Assembly: GCA_947498815.1 (NCBI GenBank)
Contig: CANMLU010000001.1
Location: 372,001 to 436,000, forward strand
DNA: 64,000 nucleotides
From: an uncultured Aquimarina sp.
Lineage (GTDB): Bacteria; Bacteroidota; Bacteroidia; Flavobacteriales; Flavobacteriaceae
Direction: 5' to 3'
How positions within the stretch are numbered: the first letter of the stretch is position 1; each line of letters begins with the position of its first letter. The notes under the pieces were generated by a model that was not told where the DNA came from, did not search any database, and saw nothing but the letters and a program-made list of their open reading frames with translations. The translations under genes were made by a program, and so were the position numbers. This document shows positions 44,325-53,526 of the stretch, one piece after another.

Positions 44325-44507
44325 TTATGCTCCCAAATATTTGAGCGCCTCAAAGACAAGAAAAGCTGGCCATACAATTGATTTTAAAACGCCAACAACG
44401 CCCATCCAAAAACTTGTAGCATGGCTTATATAATAAATAATGGCTCCTATAAACCCCAAACCATAAACTGTATTAGAAGAAGCTCCCTTTTTTGCTGTTT
44501 CTTTCAT
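44325..44507 (-). CDS. Small hydrophobic protein
   Basis: A 60-residue protein with a short polar N-terminus and two hydrophobic segments (about 15-33 and 37-57; GFIGAIIYYISHATSFWMGV). It resembles small flavobacterial membrane proteins of unknown role. 16 bp before the BRO gene and 28 bp after the HMA gene, same strand. Confidence 0.72.
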   Translation of the reverse strand: MKETAKKGASSNTVYGLGFIGAIIYYISHATSFWMGVVGVLKSIVWPAFLVFEALKYLGA

Positions 44508-44535
44508 CTGTGTGCTATTTTGCTCTAAAGTACTA

Positions 44536-44805
44536 TTATTTAGTTAGTCTTCCAATAGCACAACTTACATAGGATTTAGCCTTTGTATTAAGATTATTTC
44601 TATCTCCTTCAACAGGATATCCTAGTTTTGTGAGTTCTTTCTGCACAGTGTCGAGACCATCATTAGTTTCATAACTAAAAGACACTGTACAATTGTCGGT
44701 ATTAACACGTATGTCTTTGATGCCTGCCAGTGTATGCAATTTTTTTGCTATAGTGCTTTCGCATCCATGACATTTTAGATTTTGTATGGCTACTGTTGTT
44801 TTCAT
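44536..44805 (-). CDS. Heavy-metal-associated (HMA) domain protein
   Basis: An 89-residue single HMA domain with the metal-binding loop NLKCHGCESTIAKKL (CxxC) and the ferredoxin-like fold pattern VRVNTDNCTVSFSYE. It probably binds Cu(I) or Zn(II) as a chaperone, though no metal ATPase is in the window. An additional cysteine (YVSCAIG) lies near the end. The ATG at 44803-44805 opens the domain; the CRP/FNR-type site is 50 bp upstream. Confidence 0.88.
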   Translation of the reverse strand: MKTTVAIQNLKCHGCESTIAKKLHTLAGIKDIRVNTDNCTVSFSYETNDGLDTVQKELTKLGYPVEGDRNNLNTKAKSYVSCAIGRLTK

Positions 44806-44823
44806 GACTTGGATTTTAACTGC

Positions 44824-44866
44824 TAAATCTATCAAAATACCATTAGTTAAACTATGACAAATATCA
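44824..44866 (-). promoter_or_regulatory. CRP/FNR-type site 2 with -7 element (HMA operon)
   Basis: Palindrome TGACAAATATCA at 44855-44866 (given on the + strand). The reverse-strand -7 element, TAGATTTA, is at 44824-44831, again 35 nt start to start. The HMA ATG is 18 bp downstream. No matching -7 element exists toward mlaE. Confidence 0.7.
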
Positions 44867-44953
44867 GTATGCGCAGCCGATGTACCTGATTAATGTCATT
44901 TTTATTAGAAAAAGCTACTTCTATATTTGAATAACCTTAGAAGTAGAGCATTT

Positions 44954-45736
44954 ATGACACGATCACTTCGTATAGTAGAAAGAACAAAAGCTTTTTTTAC
45001 AGAGATTGGCGATTTGTCATTTTTTGCGGGGCGTTTTTTTAAAGAAGTATTTACAAGACCTTTCGAGTTTCAGGAACTACTCCGACAGTGTTATCATATG
45101 GGTAATCGCTCATTACTATTGGTTGGAGTTACGGGTTTTATCTTGGGGTTGGTATTCACCCTTCAATCACGTCCTACACTAATGGAGTTTGGTGCAGAAT
45201 CATGGATGCCCTCTATGGTCGGAATCTCTATAGTAAGAGAGATAGGGCCTGTTATCACAGCGTTGATTTGTGCAGGTCGCATTGGCTCCGGGATTGGGGC
45301 CGAACTAGGTTCGATGCGCGTTACAGAACAAATTGACGCTATGGAGGTGTCTGGAACAAACCCTTTTAAATACCTCGTGATTACCCGAATAACAGCCACA
45401 ACTTTAATGCTTCCCATATTAATTGTTTTTGGAGATGCCATTGCATTATTTGGTTCTGCCATCGTTGAAAATTTAAAAGGCGCAGTGTCTTTTCAATTAT
45501 ACTTTAATCAGGTATTTGATGCTATCGAATACAGTGATATTATTCCGGCAACTATTAAATCCTTCTTTTTTGGATTTGCTATTGGATTGGTGGGATGTTA
45601 TAAAGGGTATTTCTGTAAAAAAGGAACCGCGGGAGTTGGTGAAGCTTCTAATTCGGCAGTAGTATATACATCAATGTTGTTATTTATTATTGATTTCATA
45701 GCTGTATTCTTGGCGGACATATTTTTTGAAATATAG
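44954..45736 (+). CDS. mlaE: MlaE family ABC lipid-transport permease
   Basis: A 260-residue permease with five to six helices and the MlaE signatures SRPTLMEFGAESWMPSMVG, REIGPVITALICAGRIGSGI and GAELGSMRVTEQIDAMEVSG. It belongs to the Mla system, which moves phospholipids between the outer and inner membranes. The ATG at 44954 is used; a TTG nine codons earlier is possible. mlaF starts at the base after its stop, and mlaD follows. Confidence 0.92.
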   Translation: MTRSLRIVERTKAFFTEIGDLSFFAGRFFKEVFTRPFEFQELLRQCYHMGNRSLLLVGVTGFILGLVFTLQSRPTLMEFGAESWMPSMVGISIVREIGPVITALICAGRIGSGIGAELGSMRVTEQIDAMEVSGTNPFKYLVITRITATTLMLPILIVFGDAIALFGSAIVENLKGAVSFQLYFNQVFDAIEYSDIIPATIKSFFFGFAIGLVGCYKGYFCKKGTAGVGEASNSAVVYTSMLLFIIDFIAVFLADIFFEI

Positions 45737-46489
45737 ATGGAAAGTAAAAAAGAAATAATACCGGTATTAGAGATCAAAGATTTGAGAAAAAGCTTTGGTG
45801 ATAATCATGTACTCAATGGCTTTGGGTTACAATTATTTGAAGGAGAAAACCTTGTAGTAATGGGAAAATCCGGTTCCGGGAAATCGGTAATGATCAAATG
45901 TTTGGTAGGTCTATTACAGGTTGATAGTGGCAGTATTAGGATAAAGGGACAGGATATTACTGTTTTAGGACAAACCGAATTGGATTTGCTTCGCACCGAG
46001 ATAGGCTTTTTATTTCAAGGAAGTGCTTTATACGACTCAATGACTGTACGCGAAAATTTGGAATTTCCATTACGAAGACATAGGGATAAATTGAATATGA
46101 CCGGGCATACTGAAGCATTAGTCATAGAAGCGCTAAAAAATGTGGGATTGGAAGATGCTATTGATTTAATGCCTGCAGAACTATCAGGAGGCATGCAACG
46201 AAGAGTGGCATTGGCCAGGGCACTTATACTTAAACCCAAAATTATATTATATGACGAGCCAACCACGGGATTGGATCCGATTACTGCCAAAGAAATAATA
46301 CAACTTATGCGTAGCATACAGAAAAAATATGGTACATCATCATTGATTATTACTCATGATGTGGATTGTGCACGTGTGATTTCAAATCGAATCATTTTAT
46401 TGGTGGACGGCATCAATTATGCAGAAGGTACATATCAAGAGCTCATTAAATTGGATGACCCTCAAGTAAAAGCATTTTTTAAACATTAG
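45737..46489 (+). CDS. mlaF: MlaF family ABC ATPase
   Basis: A 250-residue ATPase with Walker A GKSGSGKS (43-50), signature ELSGGMQRRVALARAL, Walker B IILYDEPTTGLDP and the switch histidine in LIITHD. It energises the MlaE permease. No gap to mlaE; mlaD begins 12 bp downstream. Confidence 0.94.
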   Translation: MESKKEIIPVLEIKDLRKSFGDNHVLNGFGLQLFEGENLVVMGKSGSGKSVMIKCLVGLLQVDSGSIRIKGQDITVLGQTELDLLRTEIGFLFQGSALYDSMTVRENLEFPLRRHRDKLNMTGHTEALVIEALKNVGLEDAIDLMPAELSGGMQRRVALARALILKPKIILYDEPTTGLDPITAKEIIQLMRSIQKKYGTSSLIITHDVDCARVISNRIILLVDGINYAEGTYQELIKLDDPQVKAFFKH

Positions 46490-46501
46490 AAAACGAAGGA
46501 T

Positions 46502-47488
46502 ATGGTCACTATAAAAAAATCGGCTTCACAAAAATTGAAATTAGGAGTTTTTGTGGTGTTGGGAACGATGCTTCTCATCGCAGCATTGTATTCTATCGGG
46601 AACAGACAGAATCTTTTTGGAAACAACATTAAACTTAAGACTCAATTTACAAACGTTAACGGATTGGAGTTGGGCAATAATGTTAGGTACTCGGGTATCA
46701 ATGTTGGAACCGTAAGCAAAATTAAGATGATTAATGATACTCAAATTGTAGTCGAAATGCTTATACGAGAAAGTGTAGGGAAACATATTAAAAAAGACGC
46801 TGTCGCTACGATTAGTTCTGACGGCCTGGTAGGTAATATGATTGTAAACATCATTCCGAGAGAAAGTAAAAAGGCTGCTGTGGTTTCTGGAGATACCATT
46901 CGATCATTTAGTAAAATCGGCACCGATGATATGCTAACTACCCTGAATGTGACCAACGAAAATGCAGCATTGTTAACCGCAGATTTATTAAAAATCACGA
47001 CCGAAATTATTGATGGCAAAGGTACACTAGGGTTACTGATTAATGATTCTATTATGGCAAAAGATCTTAAATTAACTATTTATGAGTTAAGAAAAGCCAG
47101 TACTGGTGCATCACAGGCGATTACCGAGTTGAATACTATAATCTCATCAATCAGCCAAAGTGAAAGTGTAGCAGGTGTACTATTGAGTGATAGTATATCT
47201 GGACAAAAAATGAAAGCTATAGTAAGTAATCTGGAGCAGTCAAGTGTCGAAATCACCGAGGTGAGCAAAAACCTGAATATAGTATTAAAAGATGTCAAAG
47301 AAGGCAAGGGAGCCTTAAACTATTTGGCAAATGATCCCAAGTTGGTTAAAAACATAGATTCTACTATGAATAGTATTAAACAAGGTACAGATCGATTTAA
47401 TCAAAATATGGAAGCCTTGAAACACAATTTCCTGTTTAGAGGATATTTTAAGAAGATGGAAAAGGAAAACAAAAAACAAAAGGACTAA
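46502..47488 (+). CDS. mlaD: MlaD (MCE domain) protein
   Basis: A 328-residue protein with one N-terminal membrane anchor (about 12-32; LKLGVFVVLGTMLLIAALYS) and an MCE domain at about 38-118 (FTNVNGLELGNNVRYSGINVG). A long helical tail (about 150-328) with repeated coiled-coil segments follows. MCE proteins form the periplasmic lipid-binding ring on the MlaEF transporter; the long tail may build a tunnel toward the outer membrane. Third gene of the mla operon. Confidence 0.92.
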   Translation: MVTIKKSASQKLKLGVFVVLGTMLLIAALYSIGNRQNLFGNNIKLKTQFTNVNGLELGNNVRYSGINVGTVSKIKMINDTQIVVEMLIRESVGKHIKKDAVATISSDGLVGNMIVNIIPRESKKAAVVSGDTIRSFSKIGTDDMLTTLNVTNENAALLTADLLKITTEIIDGKGTLGLLINDSIMAKDLKLTIYELRKASTGASQAITELNTIISSISQSESVAGVLLSDSISGQKMKAIVSNLEQSSVEITEVSKNLNIVLKDVKEGKGALNYLANDPKLVKNIDSTMNSIKQGTDRFNQNMEALKHNFLFRGYFKKMEKENKKQKD

Positions 47489-47500
47489 AACGAGCTGGTT

Positions 47501-47989
47501 ATGAAAATAGAACATCTGGAAGAACGGATTAGCGATTATAGAAACTCTATAAAAACGGTTGTGGATAAGAGGCTACTTTGGAAAACCAAAACCAAAAATC
47601 TGCTTGTAAAAACATTACAAAGTGCCGTAAAACAATATGATATTGGTTGGAAAGTACAGGAATTAAGCTGGATACATAATAATGAAGCGGTCAATATTAC
47701 TTTTGATTCTTTTCCTCCAGAAATGATAGATTGTACCAATCTGATTCCGGCATATCAATTTTTACCTGGTGGAGCATTAATTTTTTCACAATCATACAAT
47801 GGAGATGTGTATGTTTTTATGATGTATCCAGAGATCCAAAATACTACCCAGGAAAATAATGTAGTAGAATTTGGGCAGTATACACCAGAATCTATAACCG
47901 AAAAACTCATTGTGGAAAAGGTGGATGAATTTCTGAAGGAAATGATCAAATGGGAAGTGCCATCATTAAAAAGTAAAGTAGGGTATTAG
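47501..47989 (+). CDS. Uncharacterised protein linked to mla operon
   Basis: A 162-residue soluble protein without signal peptide or membrane segment. A helical, charged N-terminus (residues 1-45) is followed by an alpha/beta part (ELSWIHNNEAVNITFDSFPPEM). No family recognised. It starts 12 bp after mlaD, so it is co-transcribed. The downstream 345 bp hold a broken gene on the other strand. Confidence 0.68.
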   Translation: MKIEHLEERISDYRNSIKTVVDKRLLWKTKTKNLLVKTLQSAVKQYDIGWKVQELSWIHNNEAVNITFDSFPPEMIDCTNLIPAYQFLPGGALIFSQSYNGDVYVFMMYPEIQNTTQENNVVEFGQYTPESITEKLIVEKVDEFLKEMIKWEVPSLKSKVGY

Positions 47990-47992
47990 TGG

Positions 47993-48300
47993 TTAGAAAA
48001 ACTGTTGCGATTTCTCTATTGTAACCTTCATTTTCTTTAATCCATTCTTTTTTACAGAATAGGCCTGTAAATGATTTACCATTTCTTCTATCAATCAGCT
48101 ACAAATAATGAATTTAGCTCATTTTCGGAAATCATTTCATTAGTTTTCATCAATTCTATATGCGCTAACAGTTCTTTCCGAATAAAATAACAGGGAAATC
48201 ATTAATCATTTTGGTTTGAACTAATAAAGTGCATTTTTCTAAAACCTTGAACAAAACTACATAGTACTTTTGAACTATAATATTTATCAAGATAAGCTCT
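47993..48300 (-). pseudogene. LOG family (lysine decarboxylase-like) gene remnant
   Basis: Reverse-strand sequence reads as the C-terminal half of a LOG family Rossmann protein in three pieces. They are CTLLVQTKMINDFPVILFGK in one frame, then FIRKELLAHIELMKTNEMIS and ENELNSLFVAD in another, then IEEMVNHLQAYSVKKNG to the stop at 47993-47995. At least two frameshifts separate them, and the GGxGT nucleotide motif expected upstream is missing. The match rests on my memory of the family (cytokinin-riboside phosphoribohydrolase group). Clearly inactive. Confidence 0.62.
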
Positions 48301-48336
48301 AATTTAATATGGGATCTAGGGTCGTTGGTTATAGGT

Positions 48337-49386
48337 TTAATACAGCATAAATGACACCATTACAACTCCAAAAAAGGCGATTGGTACGATAAACATCATA
48401 TAAATAAATGAAATCGCATACGCTTTAAAAAAGGCACCTACCCAACTGCTTTTATAGAAATTTCGAAAGGCCAACATCAAATAAATTATGAGAGATAAGA
48501 AGAACAGAATTTCCAACCAAATCGGAATTCCGATTATCGCATTTGCTAAAATTAAAACGCAAAACGACGTAAAAATAAAAGTGAAAAAATAAAAGCTAAA
48601 TACCATGTGATGGGCAAACGTACCACGCTTCCAATAAAATAACTGTAACAAAAAAGCAAATAAAGGCAACATCAAGAACATAGTAATCGGAATTGTATCG
48701 TATAATGCTTTTAGAATTCCACCACCTTGTTGTTCATAGAATTTTAGCATTTGGGTATAGAATTTTGTAGTAAGCGATCCGGCACCTTCTTTTAGCCCCA
48801 TTGCTTTTAACTTTTCGGCTTGTGGGGCGTTAATAGCTATTAAAGAGTCCAATGCTTCTCGTTGAAAACTAAAGGAAACACTGGGGCCCTTTTGCTCGGC
48901 CGTTATAACAGAATCGATTGCTTTAAGATCCTCATCAGACACTCCTATTAATATGGGACTGCTTTTAATGGCATTTTTAGCCCTTTCTAAGCCGATGGAG
49001 TCTTTTTTCATTTGTAATGAATCTATAATCATTTCTTTACTAAACCCCTTTTTTAATGCTTTGGTTACAACATCATCGGCTTTTCTAATAGTAAAGGAGA
49101 AAATAAAAAAGAATACTACAGAGATAAATAGATAAAATTGTGCGGGATGTAGATATGAGAGTCGTTTACCATCAACAAAACGCCTGGCCAATACTCCAGG
49201 TTTTGTCATTAGTGGAATAAAACTTCTGAAAAAACGAGCATCGATAGAAAAGTAGTTGCTTATCGTATTGCTGAACAGTACGCCAAAAGTAAGGTTGTCT
49301 GCTGTTTCTTGCCCACAATATGGACAGTAATCGAAAGACTCATCAAAAGATTTTTCGCAGTTTTTGCATGGGTTGGTCGATGACAT
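48337..49386 (-). CDS. DUF3667 membrane protein with N-terminal zinc ribbon
   Basis: A 349-residue protein. A zinc ribbon at the N-terminus (CKNC near 7-10 and CPYC near 21-24) is followed by DUF3667-type sequence (GVLARRFVDGKRLSYLHPAQFYLFISVVFF) and about five membrane segments, with a 130-residue soluble helical region between the first and second. Function unknown. The ATG at 49384-49386 is used because it lies directly before the zinc ribbon. Confidence 0.83.
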   Translation of the reverse strand: MSSTNPCKNCEKSFDESFDYCPYCGQETADNLTFGVLFSNTISNYFSIDARFFRSFIPLMTKPGVLARRFVDGKRLSYLHPAQFYLFISVVFFFIFSFTIRKADDVVTKALKKGFSKEMIIDSLQMKKDSIGLERAKNAIKSSPILIGVSDEDLKAIDSVITAEQKGPSVSFSFQREALDSLIAINAPQAEKLKAMGLKEGAGSLTTKFYTQMLKFYEQQGGGILKALYDTIPITMFLMLPLFAFLLQLFYWKRGTFAHHMVFSFYFFTFIFTSFCVLILANAIIGIPIWLEILFFLSLIIYLMLAFRNFYKSSWVGAFFKAYAISFIYMMFIVPIAFFGVVMVSFMLY

Positions 49387-49524
49387 CACAAAGAATTTGT
49401 TTAAAAATACAAAAACAATTTGCAATTACGTAAGCACTATTTTAATTGATTTTTTCCTTCTTTATTTGTAACTTATAGGTGCAGTATGATTTTTAGATTT
49501 ATACGATGACCTATTGATAATAAA

Positions 49525-49567
49525 TGACTTATGTCATGCTTTATCCGCATTTAAAATTATATCTTTT
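49525..49567 (+). promoter_or_regulatory. CRP/FNR-type site 3 with -7 element (uspA)
   Basis: Palindrome TGACTTATGTCA at 49525-49536 within a longer ATGAC...GTCAT symmetry. The -7 element TATCTTTT is at 49560-49567, 35 nt start to start. The UspA ATG is 29 bp downstream. Confidence 0.72.
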
Positions 49568-49596
49568 TTTGACTTGATTCCAAATATCCAGAAATC

Positions 49597-50454
49597 ATGA
49601 AAACTATTCTTTACCCCACCGATTGTTCAGAGCATTCCATAAGTGCTTTGCAGTATGCCTATAGTCTTAGCACCAGATTAAATGTAGATCTAATAGTGCT
49701 ACACGTCTATGATATCCCTTCATTTCCTGGGACAAGTATGATACGCTCCTTGCAACAAATAGAAAAAAACGCATTTGAAGAGCATAAAAATCTTTTAAAA
49801 GCATACTGTGAGAAACACCTAGGCCCGCAATCAGACAAGATTGATGTGCGAATTGAAGTGGTCAAAAATTTATCAGTCACCGATGGTATCTTATCAAAAG
49901 CAAAAGAATTATTTGTTGATATGGTTGTCATTGGAATGAAGGATGAGCATAGTACCAGAGGACTTTTGACTGGTGACATTGCCAAAGAATTAATAGATAA
50001 GAGTTCTTGCCCTATTCTGGTAGTTCCGAAAAGCTTTAAGGCGGAACAAATAAAAAGAATTGTTTATGCAACTGATTTTGAAGAAAGCGATATTCGGGCG
50101 ATTAATAGGTTAATTGAGGTTGCACAACCTTATGAATCAAAAATTAATGTAATTCATATTTCAGCAAAAGATAGTGAGGATGAAAAAAGCAAAATGGCTT
50201 GGTTTAAAGAATTGGTGCTGCAAAAAATCAAGTATAAGAATATAGAGTTTGACCTTATTATTTCTGATAATATTTATGAGAAGCTAAGGTCCTACTTAAC
50301 TAATCTCAAAGCGGATCTTGTAGTCATGTTAGAAAGAGAGGATGCAGGTTTATTTAAAAAGCTGTTCCATAGAGATTTGGTAAAACAAGTAGAAACACAT
50401 ACAGATATTCCTTTGTTAAGTTTTAATAAAGCAAAACTATTAACTACCATGTAG
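49597..50454 (+). CDS. Universal stress protein, tandem UspA domains
   Basis: A 285-residue cytoplasmic protein with two UspA domains. The first (1-147) has ILYPTDCSEHSISALQYA and the nucleotide-binding GMKDEHSTRGLLTGDIAKEL...CPILVVP. The second (about 152-280) has RIVYATDFEESDIRAI but lacks a clear G-x2-G-x9-G loop. Such proteins respond to starvation, hypoxia and other stresses. Monocistronic, behind CRP/FNR-type site 3. Confidence 0.92.
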   Translation: MKTILYPTDCSEHSISALQYAYSLSTRLNVDLIVLHVYDIPSFPGTSMIRSLQQIEKNAFEEHKNLLKAYCEKHLGPQSDKIDVRIEVVKNLSVTDGILSKAKELFVDMVVIGMKDEHSTRGLLTGDIAKELIDKSSCPILVVPKSFKAEQIKRIVYATDFEESDIRAINRLIEVAQPYESKINVIHISAKDSEDEKSKMAWFKELVLQKIKYKNIEFDLIISDNIYEKLRSYLTNLKADLVVMLEREDAGLFKKLFHRDLVKQVETHTDIPLLSFNKAKLLTTM

Positions 50455-50481
50455 TGGTTACAAGTTCTTTTCTTGAGAAAC

Positions 50482-51156
50482 TTAATTAATGATCCGACCG
50501 TCACCCATCTCGATAATTCGATCTGTTTTATTCGCGAAGTCGATGTCATGCGTAACTACTAAAAGCGATAGCCCCTGCTCGTCGCTTAGTTGTTTAAAGA
50601 TATTAAACACATTATCAGAATTATAACTATCCAAATTTCCCGTGGGCTCATCACCCATAATAATAGAAGGATTATTAATTAAGGCTCGGGCAATGGCAAC
50701 CCTTTGTTTTTCACCTCCAGAGATTCGAGAGGCTCTTTTTTTTGCAAGATGATCTATTTCTAATACGCGAAGTTTCTCTATAGCATTATGTTCTATCTCG
50801 GCATGCGTTTTTTCTCCTAATTTTTTCGCAGGAAGCATTACATTTTCAAGTACCGAAAACTCGGACAGTAAATAATGAAATTGAAATACAAAACCGATAT
50901 GCTTATTTCTTACGTATGAAAGTTTTTCTCTTTCTTGACCCGTTATAAGCTCGTTGTTGAGATATAATTCACCGTCATAATCTGTGTCCATGGTAGAAAG
51001 AATGTAAAGCAATGTAGATTTTCCACATCCCGATTTTCCCATGATTGAGGCAAATTCACCTTGATTTACTGCAAAGCTAATGTCTTTAAGCACATGAAAA
51101 AGCACTGGCTTTTTGAAGTATTTGTTAATGTTTTTCGCTTCGAGAACTGTTTTCAT
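50482..51156 (-). CDS. LolD/MacB-type ABC transporter ATPase
   Basis: A 224-residue ATPase of the LolD/MacB group: Walker A GKSGCGKST (40-48), signature RISGGEKQRVAIARAL, Walker B IIMGDEPTGNLDS and LLVVTHD. It works with the FtsX-fold permease 8 bp upstream and the membrane-fusion lipoprotein before that. Together they form a MacAB-like exporter or lipoprotein-release system. Third gene of the operon transcribed leftward from the bidirectional operator at 53558. Confidence 0.92.
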   Translation of the reverse strand: MKTVLEAKNINKYFKKPVLFHVLKDISFAVNQGEFASIMGKSGCGKSTLLYILSTMDTDYDGELYLNNELITGQEREKLSYVRNKHIGFVFQFHYLLSEFSVLENVMLPAKKLGEKTHAEIEHNAIEKLRVLEIDHLAKKRASRISGGEKQRVAIARALINNPSIIMGDEPTGNLDSYNSDNVFNIFKQLSDEQGLSLLVVTHDIDFANKTDRIIEMGDGRIIN

Positions 51157-51164
51157 AGTACTAT

Positions 51165-52430
51165 TTATTGGCCCCGGATAATTTTAACGGGATCTATTTT
51201 TTTCGCTTTTCGCGAAGGTAAGTACCCAGCCAAAAAGGTTGAAATAAGGGCAAATGTAATTCCGATTACATAAAAATTGGGATTATGATTAATTGGATAG
51301 GTTGTTATTGTAGGTAACGCTTCAGTCTCAAAAGGTAAACTACCAATAAAATGAGATAACCCCAAGCCAATTAATAACCCTAGAACTCCACCGACAATAC
51401 CAATAATCATAGCCTGACTCATAAAAATGAGTTGTACATCTTTACCCGAAAATCCAGTGGCTTTAAGAATAGCGATATCGTTCATTTTTTCATAAATGAG
51501 CATATTCAAGATATTATAAATACCAAAACCAGCCACAATAAGTAATGTAATAGAAACAGAATAGGTGATCAAGTTTCTTATGGTGGTTCCGGTTTCAAAC
51601 TGGGCGTTGGCTGTTTTAATATCTATAGCGGTTAGTTTAAATTGTTGTTCGATTTTTTTGGACAAAGGAAACGCATGTTCAATGTCGTGCAGTTTCACAT
51701 TAATATCTGTGATATAGTTTTCGGCTTGACCCAAGATACGCTGTACCGTTTTTACATTTGCAAAACTTTGAATATTATCAATATCTGCAATACCACTTTG
51801 GTATATCCCTACTATTTTTAACGGGAAAATATCTCCTCCTATGGTGCTTACTTGAACGCGATCACCAACTTTTAAAGACATTTTTTCGGCAACTCCAGCA
51901 CCCAACAAAATACCATTATCATTATTGCTTAGAGCTTGTGGTGTGCCTTTAATAATATAATCTTTGAAATTAAATAGCTCGACTTCTTGCAGTACATCAA
52001 TACCGGTTAGATTTCCTCCTAATTCTATAGAACCTGCGATATAAAATATCTGCTCTTTTATTTGTGGGATAGCACCGCGTACCTTAGGATCTTTATTTAG
52101 ATAATTAATGATCGGTAAGGCGTTATGAATCCTTTTTTGACTTTGTTTTGGTTTGACGGAGTGTACGACATTAAATGTATTTTGAAATTCATTATATAGA
52201 TCGACAGGTTGTTTTTTTGAAGGCTCGATTTCGTTAAAAATATGGATATGGGGAGTTACATTAAGGATAAGATCATCTAGCATTGCATTAAGTCCAGTCA
52301 TAAAACAGACCAAAGTGATATAGGCACCAATACCAAAGGTAACGCCAAGTGCGGCAGTAGCGGTTTGCTTGATTTTGGTAAGCAAATGGGTTTTGGCAAT
52401 ATTGATTATAACTTTCCAGTTGATCATCAT
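51165..52430 (-). CDS. MacB/LolE-type ABC transporter permease
   Basis: A 421-residue permease: one membrane segment near the N-terminus (about 18-45), a large periplasmic domain (about 45-285) and three C-terminal helices (LITYSVSITLLIVAGFGIYNI, IIGIVGGVLGLLIGLGLSH, VIGITFALISTFLAGYLPS). The mechanotransmission-type loop has MNDIAILKATGFSGKDVQLIF. It overlaps the fusion-protein gene by 4 bp. Two adjacent ATGs are possible starts. Confidence 0.9.
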   Translation of the reverse strand: MMINWKVIINIAKTHLLTKIKQTATAALGVTFGIGAYITLVCFMTGLNAMLDDLILNVTPHIHIFNEIEPSKKQPVDLYNEFQNTFNVVHSVKPKQSQKRIHNALPIINYLNKDPKVRGAIPQIKEQIFYIAGSIELGGNLTGIDVLQEVELFNFKDYIIKGTPQALSNNDNGILLGAGVAEKMSLKVGDRVQVSTIGGDIFPLKIVGIYQSGIADIDNIQSFANVKTVQRILGQAENYITDINVKLHDIEHAFPLSKKIEQQFKLTAIDIKTANAQFETGTTIRNLITYSVSITLLIVAGFGIYNILNMLIYEKMNDIAILKATGFSGKDVQLIFMSQAMIIGIVGGVLGLLIGLGLSHFIGSLPFETEALPTITTYPINHNPNFYVIGITFALISTFLAGYLPSRKAKKIDPVKIIRGQ

Positions 52431-53509
52431 TCAGGTTTATAAATCCAGGTTTCTTTTGTAATCCCAGATATGACTTCGACAGTATCCATACTCTGTAATC
52501 CAATAACAATATCAATAATTCCATTGTCGGTCTTTACTTTGGAATCATCAATCAAGTATTGCTTGGGTATGGTAAGCACCGCTTTTTTGCGATCAATCAA
52601 AATATTAGCTTCTCCAGATAAACCTGGATATAAAACTTCGGGACTTTTGTCAAATAAAGCCTCGACCATAAATGTTTGGTTACGCTCGTCTTTTTTTGGG
52701 TAAATCTTACTAACCTTTGCCGTAAACACTTGTCCATTATAGGCATCCAGAGTGATAATGATTTTTTGATCTTTTTTGATTTTGACGATGTCTACCTCGT
52801 CTACTAACATCTCGATAACAAAAACAGTAGCACTACCAACCGATGCTATGGGTTCTAGAGTGTTCACAATTTCACCTGTATTTTTATATAGAGCATAGAC
52901 CTTTCCATTGATTTTACTGTTTATGGTGAAATCCTTGGTGATTATCTGGGCCGTTTTATAATTATTTCTGGCTTGTTGTAATTGTGTTTCCAGTTCATCT
53001 TTGGTTCTGTCATATTTATTTTGAAGAAGATTCAAAGCATTGGATGAAAGCTCATACGCTAGTTTTTTGGTATCGAATTCTACCTTAGAACCGATCTGTT
53101 GATCCCAAAGGTTTTCTTGCCTGCAATAATTGATCGAATCATTGGATAATTTAAGTGATGCTGCTTTTATTTCATCTTCAATACTACTTAGTATGGCCGC
53201 ACTGCCATTATAGTTTTTTTGAGCCAGTTCGAGTGATAATTTGGCATTTTCGGTATTTAGCTTCGGATTACTATTGATAATTTGGATTAGTGGAGCATCT
53301 TTTTTGATCACATCCCCCTCTTCAACCAGATTTTTATCCAAAATACCATTTACAGAGGCATAAGCCTGGTATAAACTGTCTGGCTGTATGGTGACCGAAG
53401 AATACACTGATTCTGTGATATCAGTAATAGAGGGAAGCGTTTTTTCTTCATTGTTATTACAGGATACCAAAAGCGAAAAAAAAAGTATCCATACTAGCAG
53501 CTTAAACAT
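52427..53509 (-). CDS. HlyD/MacA-type membrane-fusion lipoprotein
   Basis: A 360-residue periplasmic adaptor with a lipoprotein signal (WILFFSLLVSC). It has the biotinyl-lipoyl-like halves (GILDKNLVEEGDVIKKDAPL and NSKINGKVYALYKNTGEIV), a coiled-coil hairpin between them (about 95-190) and the beta-barrel (VDEVDIVKIKKDQKIIITLD). The ATG at 53507-53509 opens the signal peptide. That also fits the promoter: the reverse-strand -7 element at 53527-53534 would place the transcript start just upstream. First gene of the efflux operon. Confidence 0.9.
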   Translation of the reverse strand: MFKLLVWILFFSLLVSCNNNEEKTLPSITDITESVYSSVTIQPDSLYQAYASVNGILDKNLVEEGDVIKKDAPLIQIINSNPKLNTENAKLSLELAQKNYNGSAAILSSIEDEIKAASLKLSNDSINYCRQENLWDQQIGSKVEFDTKKLAYELSSNALNLLQNKYDRTKDELETQLQQARNNYKTAQIITKDFTINSKINGKVYALYKNTGEIVNTLEPIASVGSATVFVIEMLVDEVDIVKIKKDQKIIITLDAYNGQVFTAKVSKIYPKKDERNQTFMVEALFDKSPEVLYPGLSGEANILIDRKKAVLTIPKQYLIDDSKVKTDNGIIDIVIGLQSMDTVEVISGITKETWIYKPE

Positions 53510-53526
53510 AGGTGTTTCTTTTACTT

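Noticed and set aside
44855-44954. CRP/FNR-type site 2 as the activator site of mlaE.
   Set aside because: No TAnnTTTG-like sequence lies 35 nt away in the mlaE direction, while the HMA side has TAGATTTA at exactly that place.
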